A program made the position numbers and the translations under genes. Shown here piece after piece: positions 1 to 5,985 of a stretch of DNA of 6,141 nucleotides. Source of the stretch: Spirochaetales bacterium (GTDB lineage: Bacteria; Spirochaetota; Spirochaetia; Treponematales; UBA12059); contig JAFGUM010000117.1 in the NCBI GenBank assembly GCA_016938515.1, positions 1 through 6,141 of the forward strand, read 5' to 3'. How positions within the stretch are numbered: the stretch's first letter is position 1; each line of letters starts with the position of its first letter. The notes beneath the pieces were generated by a model. The model worked only from the letters and a program-made list of their open reading frames with translations. It was not told where the DNA came from and searched no databases.

Positions 1-1824
1 GTTAGCGGTGACGGCTCGTATACCTACAGTCTGTCGGCTACCGACAAGGCCGGCAATGCCGGCAAAGCGGTCGCGGCGGCCATAGTCGTAGACACCCAGA
101 ACAAGGCTGTACGTCTGTCGCTGGACAAGCGCGACTTCAGCCCCAACGGTGACGGCGTCGCCGATACGGTAGCCCTGCTGCCGGAAAGCCAGTCCGCTAC
201 GGTTATCCGCTCGTGGAACCTCACCGTTATGGACTCTGGCGATGCCAGGATACGCGCGTATTCTGGCTCTGGCGCGCTACCCGCCCGGCTTGTCTGGGAT
301 GGCAAGCAAGATTCGGGTAACCGGGCCGCTGACGGCGTGTACCACGCGCTTATAGAGGTACGATACGTTACCGATGAAGTAGAGACCGCGCGTTCTGTAG
401 ACATAGGCCTCGATACGGCAGCGCCGGCTATTGAACTTTCAGCAGAAGATACGCTGTTTAGCCCTGACGGCGACGGCCGCAAGGATGCGGTGCGATTCTT
501 CCAGAAGACAGTGCCAGGCGACACGTGGGAAGGTCGCGTTACCGGAGCCGGTGGCGAGACTATACGCTCGTGGACGTGGCAGGGGCAAGCTGACGATTTT
601 GAGTGGGATGGTGCCGACGCGGAGGGCAACAAGATTCCAGACGGCGCGTACCGCTACGTTGTCGCATCGTCAGACCCGGCGGGAAACACCACCGAGCGAA
701 CGGTGGACAGGATTGTCGTAGACACGAGGCCGACGCAAGTATTTATAACATCAAGCGCGCAGGGATTTAGCCCCAACGGCGATGGCGTGGCGGACGAGCA
801 GTCTTTTGGGCTCGTCGTAAAGCTGCTGGATGGCATAGAGTCGTGGCGCCTGGCGATGGTAGATCAGAGCGGCGTCGAGCGGCGGGTTTTTGAAGGCAAG
901 GGAAAGGCGAGCATACCGGCTACCCAGGTATGGGATGGTACTCTGGCCGACGGCTCGGTGAACCAGGGCGAATACACGGCTGTGTTCACCGTAGACTACC
1001 TTAAGGGCGACCGGGCAGTAGCCCGTAGCGGCGCGTTTACGCTCGATGTTGAAGGGCCCAAAGTGTCGCTGTCTACGTCGCCGCGCTACTTTAGCCCGGA
1101 CAATGACGGGGTAGACGACGAGCTCAAGCTGTCCTTGGCGGTAGCGGATGCCAGCGTCGTTGATTCGTGGCGCTTCGAGATAGTAGAGGTCGCCGTCGTA
1201 GAGGGCTCGGGCGCCCGCAAGGAACGCCCGTTCTTTACGTGGAGCGGCAGGGGCAAGCCCGCCGAGCGGCTCGTCTGGGACGGTCGTTCGCAGAAAGGCG
1301 AGCTCGTAGAAGCGGCGACGGATTATCCATACAGGCTCACGATTATGGATACTCTTGGAAACAAGACCGTCGTTGAAGGCTCGATCAGCGTCGACGTTCT
1401 GGTTATTCGCGACGGTGACCGCCTCAAGATAAAGGTGCCGTCGATAGTGTTCCGCGCGGGGTTCGCTGACTTCAACGAGCTGAGCCAGGAGACCCTCGAC
1501 CGCAACGCCGAGGTGCTCAAGCGTATCGCCCTCATCCTCAACCGGTTCAAGGATTATAAGATCCGCGTTGAAGGCCACGCCAATTCCGTCTCCAAAATAT
1601 CCAGGCTAAGCCAAGCGGCGATAGACAAGGAAGAGACGGGAGAGTTGCTCAAGCTGTCGACGGAACGAGCCGAGGCCGTGATGAAAAAACTCATAGAGTA
1701 CGGGGTGGATCCGAAGCGCCTGTCTGTACGCGGACTTGGTTCGTCAGAGCCGGTAGTCGCGTTCAGCGACGCGGAGAACAGGTGGAAGAATAGGCGTGTA
1801 GAGTTTATCCTGATCAAGGAGTAA
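1..1824 (+). CDS. Partial envelope protein: FlgD/Ig-like repeats with C-terminal OmpA-like domain
   Basis: The frame is open from the first base to TAA at 1822-1824, so 607 residues of the C-terminal part are visible; the start and any signal peptide lie upstream. Four modules begin with an FSP(N/D)xDG motif at visible residues 46, 153, 256 and 364, each followed by a VWDG or EWDG motif and a Y-rich strand, which resembles FlgD-type Ig domains. Residues about 480-606 form an OmpA-like domain: FADFNELSQ, VEGHAN, LSTERAEAV, LSVRGLGSSEP and NRRVEF. In this family the domain binds peptidoglycan noncovalently, so the protein probably spans or lines the periplasm, with the Ig modules as a stalk. 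The Asp usual after GH-T in the binding loop is Asn here (HAN), and the loop to LSxxRA is long. The internal ATG at 229 is not the start, because the preceding codons continue the same repeat pattern. The domain call is firm; the exact role is unknown. Confidence 0.9.
   Translation, partial: VSGDGSYTYSLSATDKAGNAGKAVAAAIVVDTQNKAVRLSLDKRDFSPNGDGVADTVALLPESQSATVIRSWNLTVMDSGDARIRAYSGSGALPARLVWDGKQDSGNRAADGVYHALIEVRYVTDEVETARSVDIGLDTAAPAIELSAEDTLFSPDGDGRKDAVRFFQKTVPGDTWEGRVTGAGGETIRSWTWQGQADDFEWDGADAEGNKIPDGAYRYVVASSDPAGNTTERTVDRIVVDTRPTQVFITSSAQGFSPNGDGVADEQSFGLVVKLLDGIESWRLAMVDQSGVERRVFEGKGKASIPATQVWDGTLADGSVNQGEYTAVFTVDYLKGDRAVARSGAFTLDVEGPKVSLSTSPRYFSPDNDGVDDELKLSLAVADASVVDSWRFEIVEVAVVEGSGARKERPFFTWSGRGKPAERLVWDGRSQKGELVEAATDYPYRLTIMDTLGNKTVVEGSISVDVLVIRDGDRLKIKVPSIVFRAGFADFNELSQETLDRNAEVLKRIALILNRFKDYKIRVEGHANSVSKISRLSQAAIDKEETGELLKLSTERAEAVMKKLIEYGVDPKRLSVRGLGSSEPVVAFSDAENRWKNRRVEFILIKE
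136..1400 (+). repeat. Four tandem FlgD/Ig-like protein modules
   Basis: The FSP motif recurs at about 136, 457, 766 and 1090, a spacing of 107, 103 and 108 codons. The first two residues after FSP are N/D-rich and continue as GDGxxD, or as NDGxxD in the fourth copy. Each module also carries a WDG motif in its second half. The repeats are clear at protein level but diverged at DNA level, so they are old rather than recent duplications. The Asp/Asn spacing resembles calcium-binding DxDG loops, which is an inference only. More copies may lie upstream: visible residues 1-31 (GDGSYTYSLSATDKAGNAG and what follows) look like the tail of a further module. Confidence 0.8.
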
Positions 1825-1847
1825 CGGCACACAACAATGACTGAACT

Positions 1848-1876
1848 GAAGCCCCGGGTAATACGCCCGGGGCTTC
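1848..1876 (+). terminator. GC-rich hairpin, probable terminator of the OmpA/Ig gene
   Basis: An exact 11-bp inverted repeat, GAAGCCCCGGG (1848-1858) and CCCGGGGCTTC (1866-1876), is separated by a 7-nt loop and starts 24 bases after the stop at 1824. Position and stability fit an intrinsic terminator. The stem is followed only by CTTGATT instead of a U-run, so termination may be weak or factor-assisted. A second copy of CCGGGGCTTC at 1888-1897 could pair with the same left arm. Confidence 0.65.
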
Positions 1877-1877
1877 C

Positions 1878-1906
1878 TTGATTCCGGCCGGGGCTTCGTA
1901 TACATT
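1878..1906 (+). promoter_or_regulatory. Weak candidate promoter for the DUF2156/nucleotidyltransferase pair
   Basis: TTGATT (1878-1883) and TACATT (1901-1906) are 17 nt apart, each matching four of six positions of the sigma70 hexamers. An overlapping alternative -10 is TATACA (1899-1904). The hexamers lie between the upstream hairpin and the ATG at 1914, where a promoter for the next gene pair is expected. The matches are poor and the call rests mostly on position. Confidence 0.25.
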
Positions 1907-1913
1907 GGTACGT

Positions 1914-2786
1914 ATGCCAATACCAGAATTTCCCGAGTTTGCGCCAATCTCCCTCGATATGCGGTCGGAGATGTACCCTTCCCTCAATATGCTGCTGGAC
2001 GGGGTTTCAGAGTTCACCTTTTCCGGCTTGTACCTTTTCAGGGACACATACAAGTATCATGTTTCGCACCTCGTGGGTACGACCTTTATCATCTCTGGTG
2101 AAAAACGCGGCGAGCGCTTCTTTTTTACCCCGTGTTGCGTGCCTACGGTGCCTATCCTCGAGACTTTGTTCGAGGATCACGCGTACCTCAAGAACGTGCC
2201 GGAAAGCAAGTGCAAGAGCGAGCGCATCAGGCTCGAGTCCGCTGGCTTCCAGGTGGTGGAGGATCGTGATAATTTTGACTACCTGTACGACCGCAAGGAT
2301 CTCGCGGAGCTATCCGGCAAGGCTTACCACAAAAAGCGCAACCTGGTAAACGCGTTTATCAATTCCTATACGTACGAACAGAAAATGCTCGATGATAGCA
2401 CGATGCGGGACGCGATATTCGTGCTGGACGCGTGGCGCGACGAGAAGGGTGTGGATGGTGACTACGTCGCCGCCAGGGAGGCGCTGGAGCGCTACGAGGT
2501 ACTGGGTATGCGCGGCGCCGTGTACTACGTAGACGGCAAACCCGCCGGCTACGCGCTCGGCGAGCCCATAGCCAAAGCCAGGATGTTCGCCGTCCATTTT
2601 GAGAAGGCTATCGGCCAGTACAAAGGGCTGTACCAGTTTATCAACCAGGCTTTTGCCCAAACCCTGCCATCGTACGTGAAGTACGTCAACCGAGAGCAGG
2701 ATCTGGGAGACGAGGGGCTCAGGCAGGCTAAGATGACGTACCGGCCATCGGGTTTCGTCAGAAAGTACCGGGTTTTGCCTCGATGA
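1914..2786 (+). CDS. DUF2156 / LPG synthase C-terminal-like (GNAT-fold) transferase
   Basis: The 290-residue protein matches what I know of the stand-alone DUF2156 family (phosphatidylglycerol lysyltransferase C-terminal domain, two GNAT-like folds). Recognisable stretches are FPEFAPISL near the N-terminus, YLYDRKDLAELSGKAYHKKRN at about 123-143, a VDGKPAGYALGE strand pair near 206-217, HFEKAIGQYKGLYQFINQAFA at about 228-248, NREQDLGDEGLRQAK near 259-273, and the terminal SGFVRKYRV. Relatives in MprF move an amino acid from aminoacyl-tRNA to a lipid, but most short members have no known substrate. No membrane segments are seen, so it should be cytoplasmic. The ATG at 1914 is preferred over an in-frame TTG at 1878, which lies against the terminator hairpin; the family's N-terminus starts just before PEF. 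There is no clear Shine-Dalgarno. It is followed 9 bases later by the nucleotidyltransferase-like gene, probably in one transcript. Confidence 0.85.
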   Translation: MPIPEFPEFAPISLDMRSEMYPSLNMLLDGVSEFTFSGLYLFRDTYKYHVSHLVGTTFIISGEKRGERFFFTPCCVPTVPILETLFEDHAYLKNVPESKCKSERIRLESAGFQVVEDRDNFDYLYDRKDLAELSGKAYHKKRNLVNAFINSYTYEQKMLDDSTMRDAIFVLDAWRDEKGVDGDYVAAREALERYEVLGMRGAVYYVDGKPAGYALGEPIAKARMFAVHFEKAIGQYKGLYQFINQAFAQTLPSYVKYVNREQDLGDEGLRQAKMTYRPSGFVRKYRVLPR

Positions 2787-2788
2787 GG
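2785..2788 (+). promoter_or_regulatory. Ribosome-binding site overlapping the upstream stop codon
   Basis: GAGG at 2785-2788 lies 7 nt before the ATG at 2796, and its first two bases are the last two of the TGA stop (2784-2786) of the DUF2156 gene. This fixes the start of the next gene and points to translational coupling. Confidence 0.7.
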
Positions 2789-2795
2789 CTGCTAT

Positions 2796-3875
2796 ATGGA
2801 CTATAACCGCATCACGAGCTTCGGGCTGGAAGAAGCCTGGCCGGTACGCGCCGATATCCCGTCCGCGGCGGCGGCTGACGCGGCTCTGGATGGCGTGCGC
2901 TCCCTCGTTGGCTACCTCGCCGAGAAGACCACGTGCATTACCATGCTGGCTGGTTCCGGGTCTCGCTGGGTAGCCTCATTGGCGGCCGCGAAGGCCGCCG
3001 GGCGCGAGAGCGGTGCGGACGAAAAAGCGCCGCGCGGGCTGTTTCCAGTGTATAACGCGCTGGGTTTTGGCCCTGACCCACTGCCGATAGCCGGATACGC
3101 GCTGGCCGCGGTCAGAGACCTCGGGCATCACCTGATCGTGGTGCGCGGCTGGGAGCGGCGCATACAGGCAGAAATCCTGGAACCGCTGGACTATGCCCCC
3201 GGTTCGTGGAGCTTTGCTACGCAGGATGCGCCCGGAGGCAAGCCGCGGGGGCACGGTGACGCCGCGTTTCAGACGATGGCGCTCTGGTCATCGAGTAAGT
3301 ACGTCGTAATAAATTTTGGCGGCGACGCTTCTAGCCCCCTGTCGGCGCTCGATTCCCTGGCCGTCATGGACGCGCTGGCGCGGGAACATGGCGATGGGGC
3401 TCCTGGTCTGATCATGCCCTCAGCGCTGGTACGGTCTCCTTCGTACCCGGTCTCCGTCGGGCCTGATGGCTTGCCCACCGCTTTTGGCCACGCGAAGCTC
3501 AGCGGCTCCGCCTCCGTATCCAACGCGGAATATGGCTATACAAACGTGGGGGTACGCGTGTATCGCGCGGCTGCCCTGCGCGAAGCCATCCTGAGCATCA
3601 GGGAACGGTACTGGAGCGAGGCCGGCGGGTACGCCATACCCGGCAACGCCCCGGCAGACGGCGATCCCGCGGGTGGCGAGTTCGCGCTGGACAACGTAGA
3701 CGCGCTGATGGCTGAGCAGGGGCGGGCTCGCCTGCTCCCCGTTGCCAGGGCTGAGGAGCTGTCACCCGTCAAGAGCCTCGACGACGTGCCGCGCTTCGAA
3801 CGCGACGTACGCGTAGTCTGCGCAGACTGGGCCCTGGCTTACTCGAACAGCGGCTTGGGTTTGGAGAAAAAATAG
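2796..3875 (+). CDS. Nucleotidyltransferase-like protein (sugar-nucleotide / NTP transferase fold)
   Basis: This is a 359-residue predicted cytoplasmic protein. ITMLAGSGSRW (48-58) fits the glycine-rich nucleotide-binding loop of the NTP-transferase family (LAAGxGTRM). GHGDAAF (152-158) sits where pyrophosphorylases carry a G-x-G base-binding segment. VVINFGGDASSP (170-181) corresponds to the strand ending in the metal-binding Asp, D176. GYTNVGVRVYRAAAL (247-261) resembles the NxGxY/F segment. EFALDNVDAL and SPVKSLDDV occur near the C-terminus. Such enzymes join a sugar phosphate or phosphorylated alcohol to a nucleotide; the substrate cannot be read from the sequence. The loop reads GSGSRW instead of GxGTR and lacks the usual lysine a few residues on, so activity is not assured. 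The start follows a well-spaced GAGG. The last 37 bases overlap the convergent c-di-GMP gene. Codon use is strongly GC-biased, like its neighbours. Confidence 0.65.
   Translation: MDYNRITSFGLEEAWPVRADIPSAAAADAALDGVRSLVGYLAEKTTCITMLAGSGSRWVASLAAAKAAGRESGADEKAPRGLFPVYNALGFGPDPLPIAGYALAAVRDLGHHLIVVRGWERRIQAEILEPLDYAPGSWSFATQDAPGGKPRGHGDAAFQTMALWSSSKYVVINFGGDASSPLSALDSLAVMDALAREHGDGAPGLIMPSALVRSPSYPVSVGPDGLPTAFGHAKLSGSASVSNAEYGYTNVGVRVYRAAALREAILSIRERYWSEAGGYAIPGNAPADGDPAGGEFALDNVDALMAEQGRARLLPVARAEELSPVKSLDDVPRFERDVRVVCADWALAYSNSGLGLEKK
3815..3828. repeat. Perfect 14-bp palindrome near the convergent gene ends
   Basis: AGTCTGCGCAGACT equals its own reverse complement. It lies inside the 3' end of the nucleotidyltransferase-like gene and 10 bases beyond the stop of the minus-strand gene, where a 3'-end hairpin for that gene would be expected. 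No U-run follows on either strand, so I do not call it a terminator. Confidence 0.5.
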
Positions 3876-5893
3876 CCCTGGCCAAAGTCAACGTTCAGCT
3901 CTATCAGCTTGTCACGTATCGTTTCACTCTTTACAAACTCGGCTATTGTCTTGAGGCCCATCACGTGCCCTATCGAGTTGATGGAGTCTACCATCGTATA
4001 GCTGATACGGCTCTCGTCTATGTTCTGCACGAAGGAACCGTCTATCTTGATATAGTCTACTGGTAGATTGCGCAGATACCCAAACGACGAGAAACCGGCG
4101 CCAAAATCGTCCAGCGCGAAGGTAAAACCTTCGCCCTTGAGACGATTTATGAAGCGGGTCGCGTAGGACAGGTTTTGTATGGCCGCGGTTTCGGTTATTT
4201 CAAGGCAGAAGTCGCTGGCAGACAGCGAGTATTTGTTGAGGTTGTACAGAATGGTGTCGATGAGCGCCTCGTCCAGCAAGGACGGGCCGGAAAGGTTTAC
4301 GGAGAATATCCGATCCGCCAACGGGGATTTCTGGTCAGACAGGATTCTGAACGAGCGCATCGAGTTTTCCAGCACCCAGCGGTCTATCTGGGGCATAAGG
4401 TTGTAGCGCTCGGCAGCGGGGATAAAGTCTGTAGGCCCCGCTATCGAGCCATCTTCGTTTACGAGCCTGAGCAGGAGTTCGATCTTGGGTTTCTGCCCTG
4501 AAGCGCTATCGAGCGGTTCTATGGGTTGGTAGTACAGGACGAACCTGTTCTCTTCCACGGCGTGGTTTATCTTGCCTATCCACTCCATGTCACCGCGGCG
4601 GCGCCTGAACTTGCTTTCCTGTGGCTGGAAGACGGTTATCTTGTTACCACCTTCTTCCTTGGAGATGTGACACGAATCATCGGCCGCCGCCAGTACAGCG
4701 TGTATGTCACCCGTATCCCTGTCTATAGGCACAATGCCGATGCTCAGCGTTACCGGGAACGCGGTGTTCTGCCACTGGAAGCGCTGCCGCTGTACGGCGC
4801 TCTGCAGCCTGTTGCCAACGCTTATGGTGTCTTCAGACGGGCAATTCATCAGGATGATGGCAAACTCATCGGGGCCAATTCTTGCGGAAAGATCGTGGCG
4901 CTGGATGTTTGTCTGTATATGACTGGCGATCTGCCGCAGCAACTCGTCGCCGGCTATGGTGCCGCAGGTGTCGTTGATGGCCTTGAAGCGGTCTATGTCA
5001 AGAATGAGGAGAGAGTGCGTGCCGCCTATCATTTTGACGTTCTTGAGTATCTCGCCCAGCTTGTAGCCAAATTCCTCGCGGTTTGATAGCCCGGTCAGGC
5101 TGTCGTGGCTGGACTGGTAATTGAGCGATTCTGACAGGCGCCTGAGCTCGGTTATGTCCCTGAGCGTGATGAGGTATCCGTCAGTTGAGTTGGAGTGCTC
5201 GTGAATCCTCGTTATTGAGCCGTCTAGCACGAGTGTCTGCCCCAGCTGGTTCCTGAGCGTAACGTCGTTGAAGAAGGTGGAGCGTTCTCCAATGCTGGTA
5301 ACGCTTGAGAGTATGTCCTGCTTAGACGTGGCTTCGGTGAGCGTCAAGAAGCGGGTGATGCTCTTGCCGCGCGTATCAACCTCGCGTACACCGGTTATAT
5401 CTTCCGCTACCGTATTCATAAACTGCACGTTCTGATCCATGTCGATGGCGATGATGCCGTCGTTTATTGAGTGCAGTATGGCGCTGAACAGGCGCTCCTG
5501 GCGCGTCAGCTTTCTGGACATTTCGTGCTTGTACAGGGCTATATCTATAGTTGTGTACAGTTCCCGCTCTTTGAATGGCTTGAGGATGTACCCGTAGGGC
5601 TGAACTTCCTTGGCTCGTTCGAGCGTCTTCTCATCCGTGTAGGCCGTGAGGAAGATGAAAGGTATGTCCTTGACCGCCTTGATGGCTCTGGCCGCGGCGA
5701 CACCATCCATCTCGCCCGCGAGCATTATGTCCATAAGTATTATGTCTGGTTCCAGTTCGAGAGCCAGCTTGACGGCTTCGTCGCCTTCTCCAGCCATGCC
5801 CACGACGGAGTAGCCGAAACGCTCCAGTCTGCGCTGAAGGTCTATGGCTATGATTTTTTCGTCTTCAACTATTAATACTCGCTCGTTGTTCAT
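3839..5893 (-). CDS. Response regulator with PAS, GGDEF (degenerate) and EAL domains; c-di-GMP signalling
   Basis: This is a 684-residue cytoplasmic protein with no membrane segment. Residues 4-117 form a receiver domain with the acidic pair E10/D11, phospho-acceptor D55 (LMDIML), T83 and K105 (LKPF). A PAS domain follows (about 131-250), then GGDEF (about 256-425) and EAL (about 446-680). The GGDEF signature reads GPDEF (340-344) and the inhibitory RxxD site reads QRHD, so diguanylate cyclase activity is doubtful. The EAL motif reads ELL with the metal Glu kept (E472). N533, E565, D595/D596 (DDFGAG), K616, E652 and Q672 (FGQGYFF) are in place, which suggests c-di-GMP phosphodiesterase activity controlled by phosphorylation. 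The second Glu of the usual AEGVE is Lys (K655). No partner histidine kinase is in the window. ATG at 5893 is chosen over a TTG one codon upstream, because GGAG lies 8 nt before the ATG. Confidence 0.92.
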   Translation of the reverse strand: MNNERVLIVEDEKIIAIDLQRRLERFGYSVVGMAGEGDEAVKLALELEPDIILMDIMLAGEMDGVAAARAIKAVKDIPFIFLTAYTDEKTLERAKEVQPYGYILKPFKERELYTTIDIALYKHEMSRKLTRQERLFSAILHSINDGIIAIDMDQNVQFMNTVAEDITGVREVDTRGKSITRFLTLTEATSKQDILSSVTSIGERSTFFNDVTLRNQLGQTLVLDGSITRIHEHSNSTDGYLITLRDITELRRLSESLNYQSSHDSLTGLSNREEFGYKLGEILKNVKMIGGTHSLLILDIDRFKAINDTCGTIAGDELLRQIASHIQTNIQRHDLSARIGPDEFAIILMNCPSEDTISVGNRLQSAVQRQRFQWQNTAFPVTLSIGIVPIDRDTGDIHAVLAAADDSCHISKEEGGNKITVFQPQESKFRRRRGDMEWIGKINHAVEENRFVLYYQPIEPLDSASGQKPKIELLLRLVNEDGSIAGPTDFIPAAERYNLMPQIDRWVLENSMRSFRILSDQKSPLADRIFSVNLSGPSLLDEALIDTILYNLNKYSLSASDFCLEITETAAIQNLSYATRFINRLKGEGFTFALDDFGAGFSSFGYLRNLPVDYIKIDGSFVQNIDESRISYTMVDSINSIGHVMGLKTIAEFVKSETIRDKLIELNVDFGQGYFFSKPKPLFE

Positions 5894-5901
5894 CAATCAG
5901 G

Positions 5902-5905
5902 CTCC
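5902..5905 (-). promoter_or_regulatory. Ribosome-binding site of the REC-PAS-GGDEF-EAL gene
   Basis: On the minus strand GGAG (complement of CTCC at 5902-5905) stands 8 nt before the ATG at 5893-5891. This spacing supports that ATG over the adjacent TTG (5896-5894), for which the spacing would be 5 nt. Confidence 0.7.
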
Positions 5906-5934
5906 AGCAAAAAACAATTGATGCGTACGTTTCC

Positions 5935-5962
5935 AGTATAAGCGATTTTTTGCCAGTTTTAA
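5935..5962 (-). promoter_or_regulatory. Candidate sigma70-type promoter for the c-di-GMP gene
   Basis: On the minus strand TATACT (complement of 5935-5940) matches five of six -10 positions, and TTAAAA (complement of 5957-5962) lies 16 nt upstream with four of six -35 positions. The start of transcription would fall near 5928, giving a leader of about 35 nt that contains the GGAG site. The region is clearly more AT-rich than the surrounding genes, as expected for a promoter. Confidence 0.45.
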
Positions 5963-5979
5963 TAGTAGACTCGTGTAAT
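5950..5979 (+). promoter_or_regulatory. Candidate divergent promoter facing right
   Basis: TTGCCA (5950-5955) and TGTAAT (5974-5979) each match five of six sigma70 positions and are 18 nt apart. The predicted start is close to 5985-5986, which is the A of an ATG. It overlaps the -35 region of the leftward promoter, so the two would compete. It could drive either the short open frame or an RNA from the palindromic block. Confidence 0.4.
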
Positions 5980-5985
5980 TGTTGT

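Noticed and set aside
229..231. ATG as start of the OmpA/Ig protein
   Set aside because: The same frame is open to base 1 and encodes a complete FSPNGDG repeat before this codon, so the gene starts outside the window.
751..1578. 275-codon open frame on the minus strand inside the OmpA/Ig gene
   Set aside because: It is antisense to a clear multi-repeat protein, and its product shows no domain. GC-rich codon use commonly creates such frames.
4526..5086. 186-codon plus-strand open frame inside the c-di-GMP gene
   Set aside because: It runs opposite the well-supported GGDEF domain and has no recognisable motif.
5942..5956. Sigma54-like site on the minus strand (TGGC, A-run, TCGCT)
   Set aside because: Only 9 nt separate GG from GC, whereas sigma54 promoters need 10. 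The TATACT -10 is a better explanation.
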